NCBI GenBank assembly: GCA_902493915.1
Contig: CABUQY010000013.1
Location: 1-30,291, forward strand
From: an uncultured Collinsella sp.
Lineage (GTDB): Bacteria; Actinomycetota; Coriobacteriia; Coriobacteriales; Coriobacteriaceae
Length of the DNA: 30,291 nucleotides
Direction of reading: 5' to 3'
Below are positions 14,781 through 21,087 of this stretch, piece after piece (positions within the stretch are counted from its first letter, which is position 1; the number at the start of each line of letters is the position of its first letter). The position numbers and the translations under genes were made by a program. The notes below the pieces were generated by a model, which was not told the DNA's origin, made no database searches, and saw nothing but the letters and a program-made list of their open reading frames with translations.

Positions 14781-16057
14781 ATGTACGATACGGGATCGAC
14801 AACGTTTATGCTCGTCTGCACCATGCTCGTGTTTTTAATGACACCGGGTCTGGCGTTTTTCTATGGCGGCCTGTCCAGGCGCAAAAATGTCATCAACACC
14901 ATGCTTATGTGCTTTGGCGCCATTGGCCTGGTTGGTGTGCTGTGGATTGTTGCCGGCTGGTCGCTGGCCTACGGCGGCGACGGTTCCAGCCCGTTTATTG
15001 GAGGCCTTGACCAGCTGCTGTGCCTGCCGGTACTCAACCAGGTGCTGCAGGCGGCCGAGGGCAATGCCGCGGACGGTGCCGTCTACCCTCAGATCATCAA
15101 CATTGCCTTCCAGATGGCATTTGCCATGATCACGGCTGCTATCGTCACGGGCAGCCTGGCCGGCCGCGTTAAGTTTGGTGCCATGACGGCCTTCCTGGGC
15201 ATTTGGCTCTTGTGGTCTATGCGCCGCTCGCCCACATGGTTTGGGGCGGCGATGGCTCCTTTATCGGTGACATGATCGGCGCACTCGACTTTGCCGGCGG
15301 CGACGTGGTACACATTTCGTCCGGTCTGACGGGCCTGATTCTCTGCTTAATGCTCGGCCGTCGTCGTGGTTTTGGCATGGTGAGCTACCGTCCGCATAAC
15401 GTGCCGTTTGTGGCGCTGGGCGCCGGCCTGCTTTGGTTTGGCTGGTTTGGCTTTAACGGCGGCAGCGAGTTTAAGGCCGATGCCGTTGCGGCACTCGCCA
15501 TCCTCAACACCGTGACGGCCAGCGCGGCGGGCATGGTCTCGTGGCTTGCCGTCGAGCGCGTGCATACCGGCCGCCCCACGCTGGTGGGCGCCAGCACCGG
15601 TCTGGTTGCGGGCCTTGTGGTGGTCACGCCGGGTGCGGGCTTTGTCGAGCCGTGGGCAGCGCTGGTCATGGGTCTGATCGTATCGCCCGTCTGCTATCTG
15701 GCTATCAGCCATCTTAAGACCAAGTTTGGCTACGACGATGCACTCGATGCGTTTGGTTGCCACGGTATCGGCGGAATTTTGGGCGGCGTGCTCACGGGCC
15801 TGTTCTGTGTGCCGGAGCTTTCGTGGACCGGTAAGGGCGGTCTGTTCTACACGGGCGACGTGTCGCTGCTCATCTCTCAGATCTTGGGCATTGTGGTGAC
15901 GGTCGCTATTGTGCTGGTGCTCGATTTGGTGATCGCCACGGTGGTCAAGGCTCTGTTCCACGGCAGCCTGCGTGTGGACGAGGCCGACGAGGCGCTGGGC
16001 TTGGATGCGAGTCAGCACGGCGAAAGTGCGTATCCTTCGTTTAGTGGTCTGGACTAG
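14781..16057 (+). pseudogene. amt: Ammonium transporter broken by a one-base frameshift
   Basis: An Amt/Mep/Rh ammonium channel split over two frames. Codons from the ATG at 14781 (ribosome binding site GGGGGA) read MYDTGSTTFMLVCTMLVFLM and on to GIWLL. After about 15209 the family sequence continues one base out of phase as VVYAPLAHMVW, ALDFAGGDVVHISSG (pore histidine), FGFNGGSEF and DAFGCHGIGG (second pore histidine) to the stop at 16057. One base is missing near CTCTTGTGG; restoring it gives about 425 residues, the usual length. Read as is, the product is 164 aa and inactive. The rest is uninterrupted, so the mutation is recent or a sequencing error. The PII gene follows. Confidence 0.85.
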
Positions 16058-16106
16058 CGGTTTCTAACGTTCTGTCAGACCAGCTCTTATAAGAGAGGAA
16101 TTCACT

Positions 16107-16445
16107 ATGAAGAAAATTACGGCGATCGTTCGTGCTGAGAAGCTTGAGGTTCTTAAAGACGCGCTGTTTGCTGCTGATGTTCGCGGTATGACTATCAACC
16201 AGGTGCAGGGCTGCGGCGCACAGCATGGCTGGAAGGAATACGTGCGCGGCAACGAGTTGCTTGTCAACATGATCCCCAAGGTGCAGTTCACCCTCATCTG
16301 TGCCGATGAACATGTCGACGGCATTGTCGAGATTATCTGCAACGCCGCACGCACCGGAGCCGTCGGCGATGGCAAGATCTGGGTCGAGCCGGTCGAGGAG
16401 GTTATCCGCATCCGTACCGGCGAACACGGCCCCGCCGCGGTGTAG
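16107..16445 (+). CDS. glnB: Nitrogen regulatory protein P-II
   Basis: A 112-aa PII signal protein that senses ATP/ADP and 2-oxoglutarate and commonly plugs the adjacent Amt channel. MKKITAIVR, the T-loop region GCGAQHGWKEYVRGNELLV (35-53), TGAVGDGKIWV (B-loop) and EEVIRIRTGE (C-loop) are all in place. In the T-loop, position 51 is Leu instead of the uridylylated or adenylylated Tyr, and 46 is Val, so covalent control of the classical type is unlikely; Tyr45 is the only T-loop tyrosine. Gln39 is kept. A ribosome binding site (GAGAGGA) lies seven bases upstream, just after a 12-bp palindrome, CTCTTATAAGAG (16084-16095). Confidence 0.92.
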   Translation: MKKITAIVRAEKLEVLKDALFAADVRGMTINQVQGCGAQHGWKEYVRGNELLVNMIPKVQFTLICADEHVDGIVEIICNAARTGAVGDGKIWVEPVEEVIRIRTGEHGPAAV

Positions 16446-16458
16446 GATCGAACGCCTG

Positions 16459-16512
16459 CCATCCGCAACGTTAAAATACTGCAATAAGGCACAAGACTTG
16501 CGTTGCGGATGG
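16459..16512. repeat. 12-bp perfect inverted repeat reaching the tetR ribosome binding site
   Basis: CCATCCGCAACG (16459-16470) is exactly complementary to CGTTGCGGATGG (16501-16512); the 30-base loop is AT-rich and may carry the tetR promoter (TAAAAT at 16472). The right arm overlaps the GGATGGACGG that precedes the ATG at 16520. Confidence 0.7.
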
Positions 16513-16519
16513 ACGGATT

Positions 16520-17182
16520 ATGGGTCGTAATAAATATCCCGAGGAGACGGTCGCGAAGATTCTCGACGCGGCGCTGGAGTTATTCTGCGCACAGGGTTAT
16601 GAGGGGACGAGCATTCAAGACATCGTCGACCGCCTCGATGGCATGACCAAGGGTGCTGTCTATCATCACTTTAAGAGCAAAGAGGAGATTTTCAACGCCG
16701 CATTTGATCGGGCAATGGCTCCGATTGTTGAGCACCGCCGCGCGACACTTGGTGCTGGCAATATGACGGGGGCCCAAAAGCTCAAGCGGCTGTACGCGCC
16801 CGAGTCCGCCGTTCCACAAATTGAGCTATGGGCACGCATGCATCCTGCGGCGGATCCGGTAAAAAGCTCGCGGCTGCTGGCGATGCAGTACCAAGGTTCG
16901 TTTGACGAGTCGGCCGATGGCTATCTCTTGCCAGTGATCGAGGAGGGCGTCGCCGACGGCTCCATTGCGTGCGAATGCCCGCGCGAAGCGGCGGAGGCCG
17001 TATCGTTGTTGGCGAATCTTTGGCTGCTGCCGCTGTTCCGTCCACTCGAGACCAAGGATCGAATGCTCGCTCGCGCTCAATGTTTGGCGCAGATGGCTGC
17101 TGCGGTGGGACTCGATTTGGGGGAAGAAGTGCTTCAGACAACGGCGCTGATTTGGGACGTATGGGACCGTTCCGGGTGGTAA
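16520..17182 (+). CDS. TetR/AcrR family regulator of the adjacent efflux gene
   Basis: A 220-aa repressor. The N-terminal HTH (about 8-55) has KILDAALELFCAQGYEGTSI followed by QDIVDRLDGMTKGAVYHHFKSKEEIF, the TetR signature. The C-terminal ligand-binding part is diverged, with no known effector. It lies 101 bases upstream of an MFS transporter in the same direction, and the gap holds two copies of a TACATAC-N5-GTATGTA-type operator, so it very likely represses the transporter and releases it on binding a toxic compound. Confidence 0.88.
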   Translation: MGRNKYPEETVAKILDAALELFCAQGYEGTSIQDIVDRLDGMTKGAVYHHFKSKEEIFNAAFDRAMAPIVEHRRATLGAGNMTGAQKLKRLYAPESAVPQIELWARMHPAADPVKSSRLLAMQYQGSFDESADGYLLPVIEEGVADGSIACECPREAAEAVSLLANLWLLPLFRPLETKDRMLARAQCLAQMAAAVGLDLGEEVLQTTALIWDVWDRSGW

Positions 17183-17184
17183 TA

Positions 17185-17203
17185 TAGATACCAACGGTAT
17201 GTA
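17185..17203. promoter_or_regulatory. TetR operator, site 1
   Basis: TAGATAC-CAACG-GTATGTA, an inverted repeat with one mismatch in 7-base arms and a 5-base centre, directly after the tetR stop. It has the same half-site and spacing as site 2. Confidence 0.65.
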
Positions 17204-17246
17204 ATTGATTTGCGAGGGTAGCCACGGCTGCCCTTTTCAAGTCATT

Positions 17247-17271
17247 AAATACATACTATCGGTATGTATTT
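17247..17271. promoter_or_regulatory. TetR operator, site 2
   Basis: Perfect 10-bp arms AAATACATAC and GTATGTATTT flank TATCG, 12 bases before the MFS start. Its position would block transcription or leader clearance of the efflux gene. Arm length and spacing are typical for TetR-family dimers. Confidence 0.8.
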
Positions 17272-17283
17272 GGGGGCAGGCTT

Positions 17284-18546
17284 ATGGCTGGGATGCGAAG
17301 AATTAGCGTTTCGTTGGCGCCAAAAACAGTGCGATCTATCAGGCTTTTTGGCCTTCTTGTTGCGCAGCTGTGCGCGTATTCGATGTTGTCAGCACTGTGC
17401 TTTGCGTGCCCGCTTTACTTGTTCGATTGCAGCGGCTCATCAACGTTATATGGTGCCGTCGCGGCGATAGCGTTCGTGCCGGGCGTGCTTGCGACTCCGG
17501 CTGGCGGAATCTTGGCGGATCGCGGGAGACATCGCGGGGTTCTTGTGGTGCTCGGCATTGTTCTGATGGCTGCATCACTGTTGTTTATCCCCATGAAGCG
17601 TTCGCTGCCTCTTGCCGTTGTCGTGGTAGCAATGCTTTGCGTCCAATATGGTATCCAATCGCTGCTGAAACCGATGCTTCAAATTGAGACGGTGCGCATG
17701 ACGGGCCCAGAAAAGGTTGAGCGTGCCACTGCGCTGGTCTCGCAGATAACCATGGCGAGCAATATCTTGGGGCCTGTAGTCGGGACGGCAGTCTATGGGT
17801 GCTTCGGTATCGATGCTCTATGCGAAACCGCGGCGTTGACGTTTGCGATGTCAGCCCTGCTGTTCGGGGGCGCACTCAAGCGAAATGCCTCATCTGGAAT
17901 GACAGGGGACAGTACGACTTGCTCGACATACCGAAGCGATTTTCGGGAGTCGATTCGGTATCTGTTGCAAAACGCATCATTGCTCGTTGTGTTTTTGCTT
18001 GCAGCTATTTTGAACCTTGCGTTAGTTGGGTTAACGATTGGTGCTCCCGTCATCGTTGCAAAGCATCTCGGAATGCAGTCATCCTTTGTTGGGATTATTG
18101 AGGTGGCTATGGGCTTAGGTGGTCTTGTCGGCAGTGGTTTGGTCGGTATTTGGCCGCATCGTTTTTCCTTCAAGGGCATATGTCGATATGTTGCGATGAT
18201 CTGTTTTGGAGTCGTACCGATTATTGTTACGCTACTGAGCGGTCCTGATGAACTGGCGTTTGCCGCGCTTGCGGCCGGCTCGGCATGGGTCATGGCGTGG
18301 GCAAGCATTACATCGGTCGAAATCGTTTCATTTGTTCAGCGGGCAGCGCCAAAGGAACTCTGCGGAAAAGTGCTGGCACTCGTTTATATGACGCTTTCCT
18401 GTGCAACGCCTATTGGCCAATTGGTTTACGGGCTCGCATATGATCGATGGACACCGGCGATTGTATTCGCAGGCATGTTGGCGGTGCTGACGTTGACGAC
18501 GGCGCTGTTTTATCGGCTGAAAAGTCGCTTGTGGCGATTGTCTTAG
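17284..18546 (+). CDS. MFS efflux transporter
   Basis: A 420-aa major facilitator with about twelve membrane helices, closest in look to MFS_3/drug-efflux proteins. The helix 2-3 loop motif is GGILADRGRHRG, and helix 5 has the ILGPVVGTAVYG antiporter-like motif. The cytoplasmic loop at about 200-225 joins the two halves. The ATG at 17284 is preceded by GGGGGCAGG. It is probably induced through the TetR regulator encoded upstream. The substrate is unknown. Confidence 0.87.
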   Translation: MAGMRRISVSLAPKTVRSIRLFGLLVAQLCAYSMLSALCFACPLYLFDCSGSSTLYGAVAAIAFVPGVLATPAGGILADRGRHRGVLVVLGIVLMAASLLFIPMKRSLPLAVVVVAMLCVQYGIQSLLKPMLQIETVRMTGPEKVERATALVSQITMASNILGPVVGTAVYGCFGIDALCETAALTFAMSALLFGGALKRNASSGMTGDSTTCSTYRSDFRESIRYLLQNASLLVVFLLAAILNLALVGLTIGAPVIVAKHLGMQSSFVGIIEVAMGLGGLVGSGLVGIWPHRFSFKGICRYVAMICFGVVPIIVTLLSGPDELAFAALAAGSAWVMAWASITSVEIVSFVQRAAPKELCGKVLALVYMTLSCATPIGQLVYGLAYDRWTPAIVFAGMLAVLTLTTALFYRLKSRLWRLS

Positions 18547-18607
18547 CGCGCTGGGGCACCGTGAATTTGTGAAGGCAGTGGCACGTCGCGTCGTGACGGC
18601 ATTGTTT

Positions 18608-18661
18608 GGGCGTGCCTCTCCTTCGTCTACAATATCGTGCAGACGAAGGAGAGGCACGCCC
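18608..18661. promoter_or_regulatory. 21-bp perfect inverted repeat enclosing the HAD gene ribosome binding site
   Basis: Positions 18608-18628 are exactly complementary to 18641-18661, with a 12-base loop. The right arm contains AAGGAGAGG (18646-18654) and ends one base before the ATG at 18662. If both arms are transcribed, the ribosome binding site is locked in a very stable hairpin. The loop edge carries TACAAT (18628-18633), a possible -10 box; transcription from there would start near the right arm and avoid the hairpin. Confidence 0.85.
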
Positions 18662-19519
18662 ATGATCAAGATGTTTGCGAGTGACTTAGACGGAACGCTG
18701 CTGAACGCCCTGCATGAGGCGGATGGGACCATCCGCCGTGCCATTCGCGAGCTGACCGAAGCTGGCCTGCATGTGGTTCCCGCTACCGGACGCTCGACGC
18801 TGCCGATCGGCGAGCATGGCTTTACGGGCCTGGCGCTTGACGCCTGCTGCTCCAATGGATCCATCGTGCGCGACAGTCATGGCGAGGTGCTCAAAACCTG
18901 GACCATTGACCCGCAGATCACCGAGGAACTGCTCAAGGAGTTTCCGGACATTTGCTTTGATTGCTCCACGCCCGATGGCATGTTCTCGAGCGGCTCGTTC
19001 GAGATGCATCAGGCGGGCTTTAAAAAGGACAGCCCTATCAAGCGTATCGTGATGCGTGGCATGCGTGCACGTGGCGGGTATCACGAGGAGCAATATTTCG
19101 ATCAGTCGATCGGTGACATCCTGCGCCACGATGTGTGCAAGATCAACTGTCGCGTGACCTCGCCCGAGCTGGAGCGTGACCTTAAAGCATATTTGGCCGA
19201 GCGATCGGACCGCGTGGTCAACGCGCCGTTCGATCCGGTGATGTTCGAGATCACGGACGTGGCGTGCAACAAGGGCGAGAGCGTGGCCTGGCTGGCGGGC
19301 TACTACGGTATTGCCGAGGATGAGGTCGTGGTCTACGGCGACGGCGGCAACGATATCGCCATGCTCAATCGTTTTCGTCACAGCTACGCGACCAAAAACG
19401 CAAGCGATGCAGCCAAGGCCGCCGCGAGCGCGACCATCGGCAGCTGCATGGTCCACGCCGTCCCCAAACACATGCTCGCCACCATGCGCAAGCAAAACTC
19501 CCGCACCGTCATCGAATAA
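18662..19519 (+). CDS. HAD superfamily (Cof-type, class IIB) phosphatase
   Basis: A 285-aa phosphatase with motif I SDLDGTLL (Asp8 nucleophile, Asp10 acid/base), motif II Thr in VVPATGRS, and motif IV VVYGDGGNDIAML followed by the SYATKNASDAAKAAA segment. The long cap between motifs II and III is of C2 type. Members dephosphorylate sugar phosphates or cofactors such as PLP and FMN; the substrate here is unknown. The start at 18662 is supported by AAGGAGAGG and by motif I lying at the usual distance. An upstream GTG (18569) would add residues read through the inverted repeat and is rejected. Confidence 0.88.
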   Translation: MIKMFASDLDGTLLNALHEADGTIRRAIRELTEAGLHVVPATGRSTLPIGEHGFTGLALDACCSNGSIVRDSHGEVLKTWTIDPQITEELLKEFPDICFDCSTPDGMFSSGSFEMHQAGFKKDSPIKRIVMRGMRARGGYHEEQYFDQSIGDILRHDVCKINCRVTSPELERDLKAYLAERSDRVVNAPFDPVMFEITDVACNKGESVAWLAGYYGIAEDEVVVYGDGGNDIAMLNRFRHSYATKNASDAAKAAASATIGSCMVHAVPKHMLATMRKQNSRTVIE

Positions 19520-19549
19520 TGTGACAAAGGGACAGCCCCTCTGTCACAT
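19519..19549. repeat. Palindromic repeat, copy A (TGTGACA type)
   Basis: ATGTGACA (19519-19526) and TGTCACAT (19542-19549) flank an imperfect AAGGGACAGCCCCT core. It begins on the last base of the HAD stop codon and may serve as its terminator. On the opposite strand copy C has the same outline and also continues into GGCTTTTGG, so A and C are inverted relatives. Confidence 0.7.
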
Positions 19550-19602
19550 GGGAGATGCCGGCTTTTGGCGTATAGGACTGTCTCGCTTTCGCCACCAACA
19601 AA

Positions 19603-19801
19603 TTTCGAGTTATTCGGCCTGTCGGAGGTCGTTAAATGGCTAAAGATGCCCTCTCGGGAACATTCATACCTCTAATGGTGTTTGATTCGGTGTCGTAAGT
19701 GCGCAAATGGGCATGTATGCGCTCAAATAAGGACAAAAACCCTCAGATAATCCCGGCGGTGCATTTATACAGAACTAGCAGCGTGGCCGAATAACTCGAA
19801 A
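19603..19801. mobile_element. MITE-like element with 17-bp perfect terminal inverted repeats
   Basis: TTTCGAGTTATTCGGCC (19603-19619) is exactly complementary to 19785-19801. The 165-base interior has no transposase. AA flanks both ends, which could be a 2-base target duplication or chance. Inside, GGAGGT six bases before an ATG opens a 20-codon frame (19636-19698, MAKDALSGTFIPLMVFDSVS) of unknown meaning. A structured RNA is the alternative to a mobile element. Confidence 0.5.
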
Positions 19802-19826
19802 AATGTAGGTGGCAGTTCGGCGACAA

Positions 19827-19869
19827 GCTCGGGTACGGCAAAGGAACTGTTCCTTCGCCGTACCCGAGC
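19827..19869. repeat. Palindromic repeat, copy B (long hairpin)
   Basis: GCTCGGGTACGGC (19827-19839) pairs perfectly with 19857-19869. After one A-C mismatch, AAGGAA pairs with TTCCTT around a CTG loop. The core and the mismatch position match copy C, while the outer stem differs. No T-run follows on either strand. Confidence 0.75.
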
Positions 19870-19896
19870 TCCGATCTTCTGAAATACGAACAAACA

Positions 19897-19926
19897 TTCG
19901 CATATCTAACTGCGCTTTGATAGAAT
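19897..19926 (+). promoter_or_regulatory. Possible extended -10 promoter of the 41-aa peptide gene
   Basis: TG-A-TAGAAT (19918-19926) is an extended -10 box; TTCGCA (19897-19902) lies 18 bases upstream. The leader to the ATG would be about 55-60 bases. Confidence 0.45.
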
Positions 19927-19990
19927 TGATACTGTTGGCGGCAGTTCCATGTGCCGGGCAACGCCCTCCATCTGATGGGAGGTGATGCCC

Positions 19991-20116
19991 ATGACCGATT
20001 TGATTGATTTCGTGAGACTTCTGACCGCTTTGGTCTCGTTCTTCACGGCGCTTGTCGGCCTTTCCGAGGCACTCAAGCAGCGTTCGAAGCGCAACAGAAG
20101 GGGTCGCCGCCGCTAA
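19991..20116 (+). CDS. 41-aa hydrophobic peptide with basic tail, candidate type I toxin
   Basis: The peptide has a hydrophobic stretch (about residues 4-27: LIDFVRLLTALVSFFTALVG and following) and a tail of nine Arg/Lys in the last twelve residues. Size and layout recall holin-like toxins of type I toxin-antitoxin systems (TxpA/BsrG-like), without a clear sequence match. GGGAGGTG (19977-19984) precedes the ATG at 19991; an ATG two codons earlier is too close to it. A convergent promoter on the other strand (20185-20213) would give an RNA antisense to its 3' end, the arrangement seen in those systems. It sits in a palindrome-rich island away from other genes. Confidence 0.6.
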   Translation: MTDLIDFVRLLTALVSFFTALVGLSEALKQRSKRNRRGRRR

Positions 20117-20140
20117 GGCGTTGACCCCCTAATGCAAACA

Positions 20141-20177
20141 ACGGCGCTGCCCAGCTTTGCAGAACTTGGGCTGCCGT
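20141..20177. terminator. Hairpin between the peptide gene and the antisense promoter
   Basis: ACGGC/GCCGT and GCCCA/TGGGC stack with a small bulge. It lies 25 bases after the peptide stop and at the presumed 5' end of the antisense RNA. A short T-rich stretch (ATTATTCTA) follows on the plus strand. It may be a terminator or an RNA-RNA contact site. Confidence 0.45.
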
Positions 20178-20184
20178 CGACATT

Positions 20185-20213
20185 ATTCTACCCACGAATG
20201 ACATTTTGGACAA
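20185..20213 (-). promoter_or_regulatory. Candidate antisense promoter
   Basis: On the minus strand TTGTCC (20208-20213) and TAGAAT (20185-20190) are exactly 17 bases apart. The transcript would start near 20178 and run leftwards into the 3' end of the 41-aa peptide gene. No long reading frame follows, so a non-coding RNA is expected. Confidence 0.5.
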
Positions 20214-20244
20214 TCGGTAATGCCGCTCCAAAAGCCAGGTGGGT

Positions 20245-20273
20245 TGTGACAAAGGGACTGTCCCTTCGTCACA
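20245..20273. repeat. Palindromic repeat, copy C (TGTGACA type)
   Basis: TGTGAC pairs with GTCACA and AAGGGA with TCCCTT, separated by one A-C mismatch, around a CTG loop. It lies upstream of the TetR gene and is inverted relative to copy A. Confidence 0.75.
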
Positions 20274-20299
20274 TCTAAAATATTGCCTTTACGTGTTGA

Positions 20300-20344
20300 T
20301 GCACACGGTGTGCAATAATACTCGCACTGTGCAATAGCGCACAG
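20300..20344. promoter_or_regulatory. Dyads in the promoter region of the TetR/activase operon
   Basis: TGCACAC-G-GTGTGCA (20300-20314) is a perfect 7-bp palindrome with a one-base centre. A second, weaker dyad, TGTGC-N6-GCACA, lies at 20329-20344. Both share the TGTGCAATA sequence (20309-20317 and 20329-20337). They are likely operators for the TetR protein encoded next. Confidence 0.55.
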
Positions 20345-20365
20345 GCTGAGTAACAAGGAGGACGC

Positions 20366-21076
20366 TTGTCCCAGCTCGAGAAATGCGATCGCCGGTCCCT
20401 TCGCTCGCAGCGTGCCCTTCGCCAGGCACTTGCCAGCGAGCTTGCCGAAAGCGGCGACCTTTCGCGCATTAACGTCGCGTCGCTCACCGAGCGCGCCGGC
20501 CTTACGCGCCGTACGTTCTATTCGCATTATCGCGATATCCCCGACTTTATCAATCAAATCGAGGACGGCTTGCTGGCCGAGATCCGTGAGCGCATTGAGC
20601 TCATCACCGCAGCTCAGCTGCCCGATCTCTATCACAACATCGATGAGCTCGAGCCGGCGCCCGGTTCGGTTGAGCTGCTGCGTTATCTTGCGGCCAACCG
20701 CGACTTAATCGGTGCGCTGCTGGGTCCGGGCGGCGACCAGGCCTTCATTAAAAGGATTATCGATACCGCGCGTGAGGCTGTGGTGCCGCGTGCGCAGACG
20801 GGCATTTTGGGCCTGGCGCTGGGCACGTTCTTTGACTACTACGTTACCTACGTCGTGAGTGCCGAGGTCGGCATGATTCAGCGCTGGTTTGAGCGTGGGC
20901 TCACCGAATCGCCCGAGGCCATGGCGCGCATTATGACGGTGCTCGCTTTTGTGCGCCCTGGTGACCTGTATGGCCAACCCATCGATATCAACGTACCGGA
21001 ATACGGCATGAAGCTATTGAACCTGCAGCTCGAGCACGCGGCCGACACCGCCGCAGCCGTCGAGTCCAACAACTAA
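20366..21076 (+). CDS. TetR family regulator in operon with the activase
   Basis: A 236-aa regulator. The HTH lies at about 15-60 (SRINVASLTERAGLTRRTFYSHYRDI), and the C-terminal half resembles the helical TetR_C_8-type domain (DhaS-like; ALLGPGGDQAFIKRIIDTAR and RWFERGLTESPEAMARIM). The start codon is TTG, four bases after AAGGAGG; no in-frame ATG or GTG fits the HTH better. The activase gene begins 11 bases after the stop, so the regulator controls its own operon, probably through the dyads at 20300-20344. The effector is unknown; an acyl-CoA or hydroxy acid would fit the context. Confidence 0.85.
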   Translation: MSQLEKCDRRSLRSQRALRQALASELAESGDLSRINVASLTERAGLTRRTFYSHYRDIPDFINQIEDGLLAEIRERIELITAAQLPDLYHNIDELEPAPGSVELLRYLAANRDLIGALLGPGGDQAFIKRIIDTAREAVVPRAQTGILGLALGTFFDYYVTYVVSAEVGMIQRWFERGLTESPEAMARIMTVLAFVRPGDLYGQPIDINVPEYGMKLLNLQLEHAADTAAAVESNN

Positions 21077-21087
21077 GAGGAGAGACA

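Noticed and set aside
15195..15275. Programmed frameshifting in the ammonium transporter
   Set aside because: No slippery heptamer or downstream pseudoknot is visible and Amt proteins are not known to use it; a simple deletion or sequencing error is more likely.
18569..18661. GTG start extending the HAD phosphatase by 31 residues
   Set aside because: The extension is read through the inverted repeat, is basic and unlike the family, and lacks a ribosome binding site.
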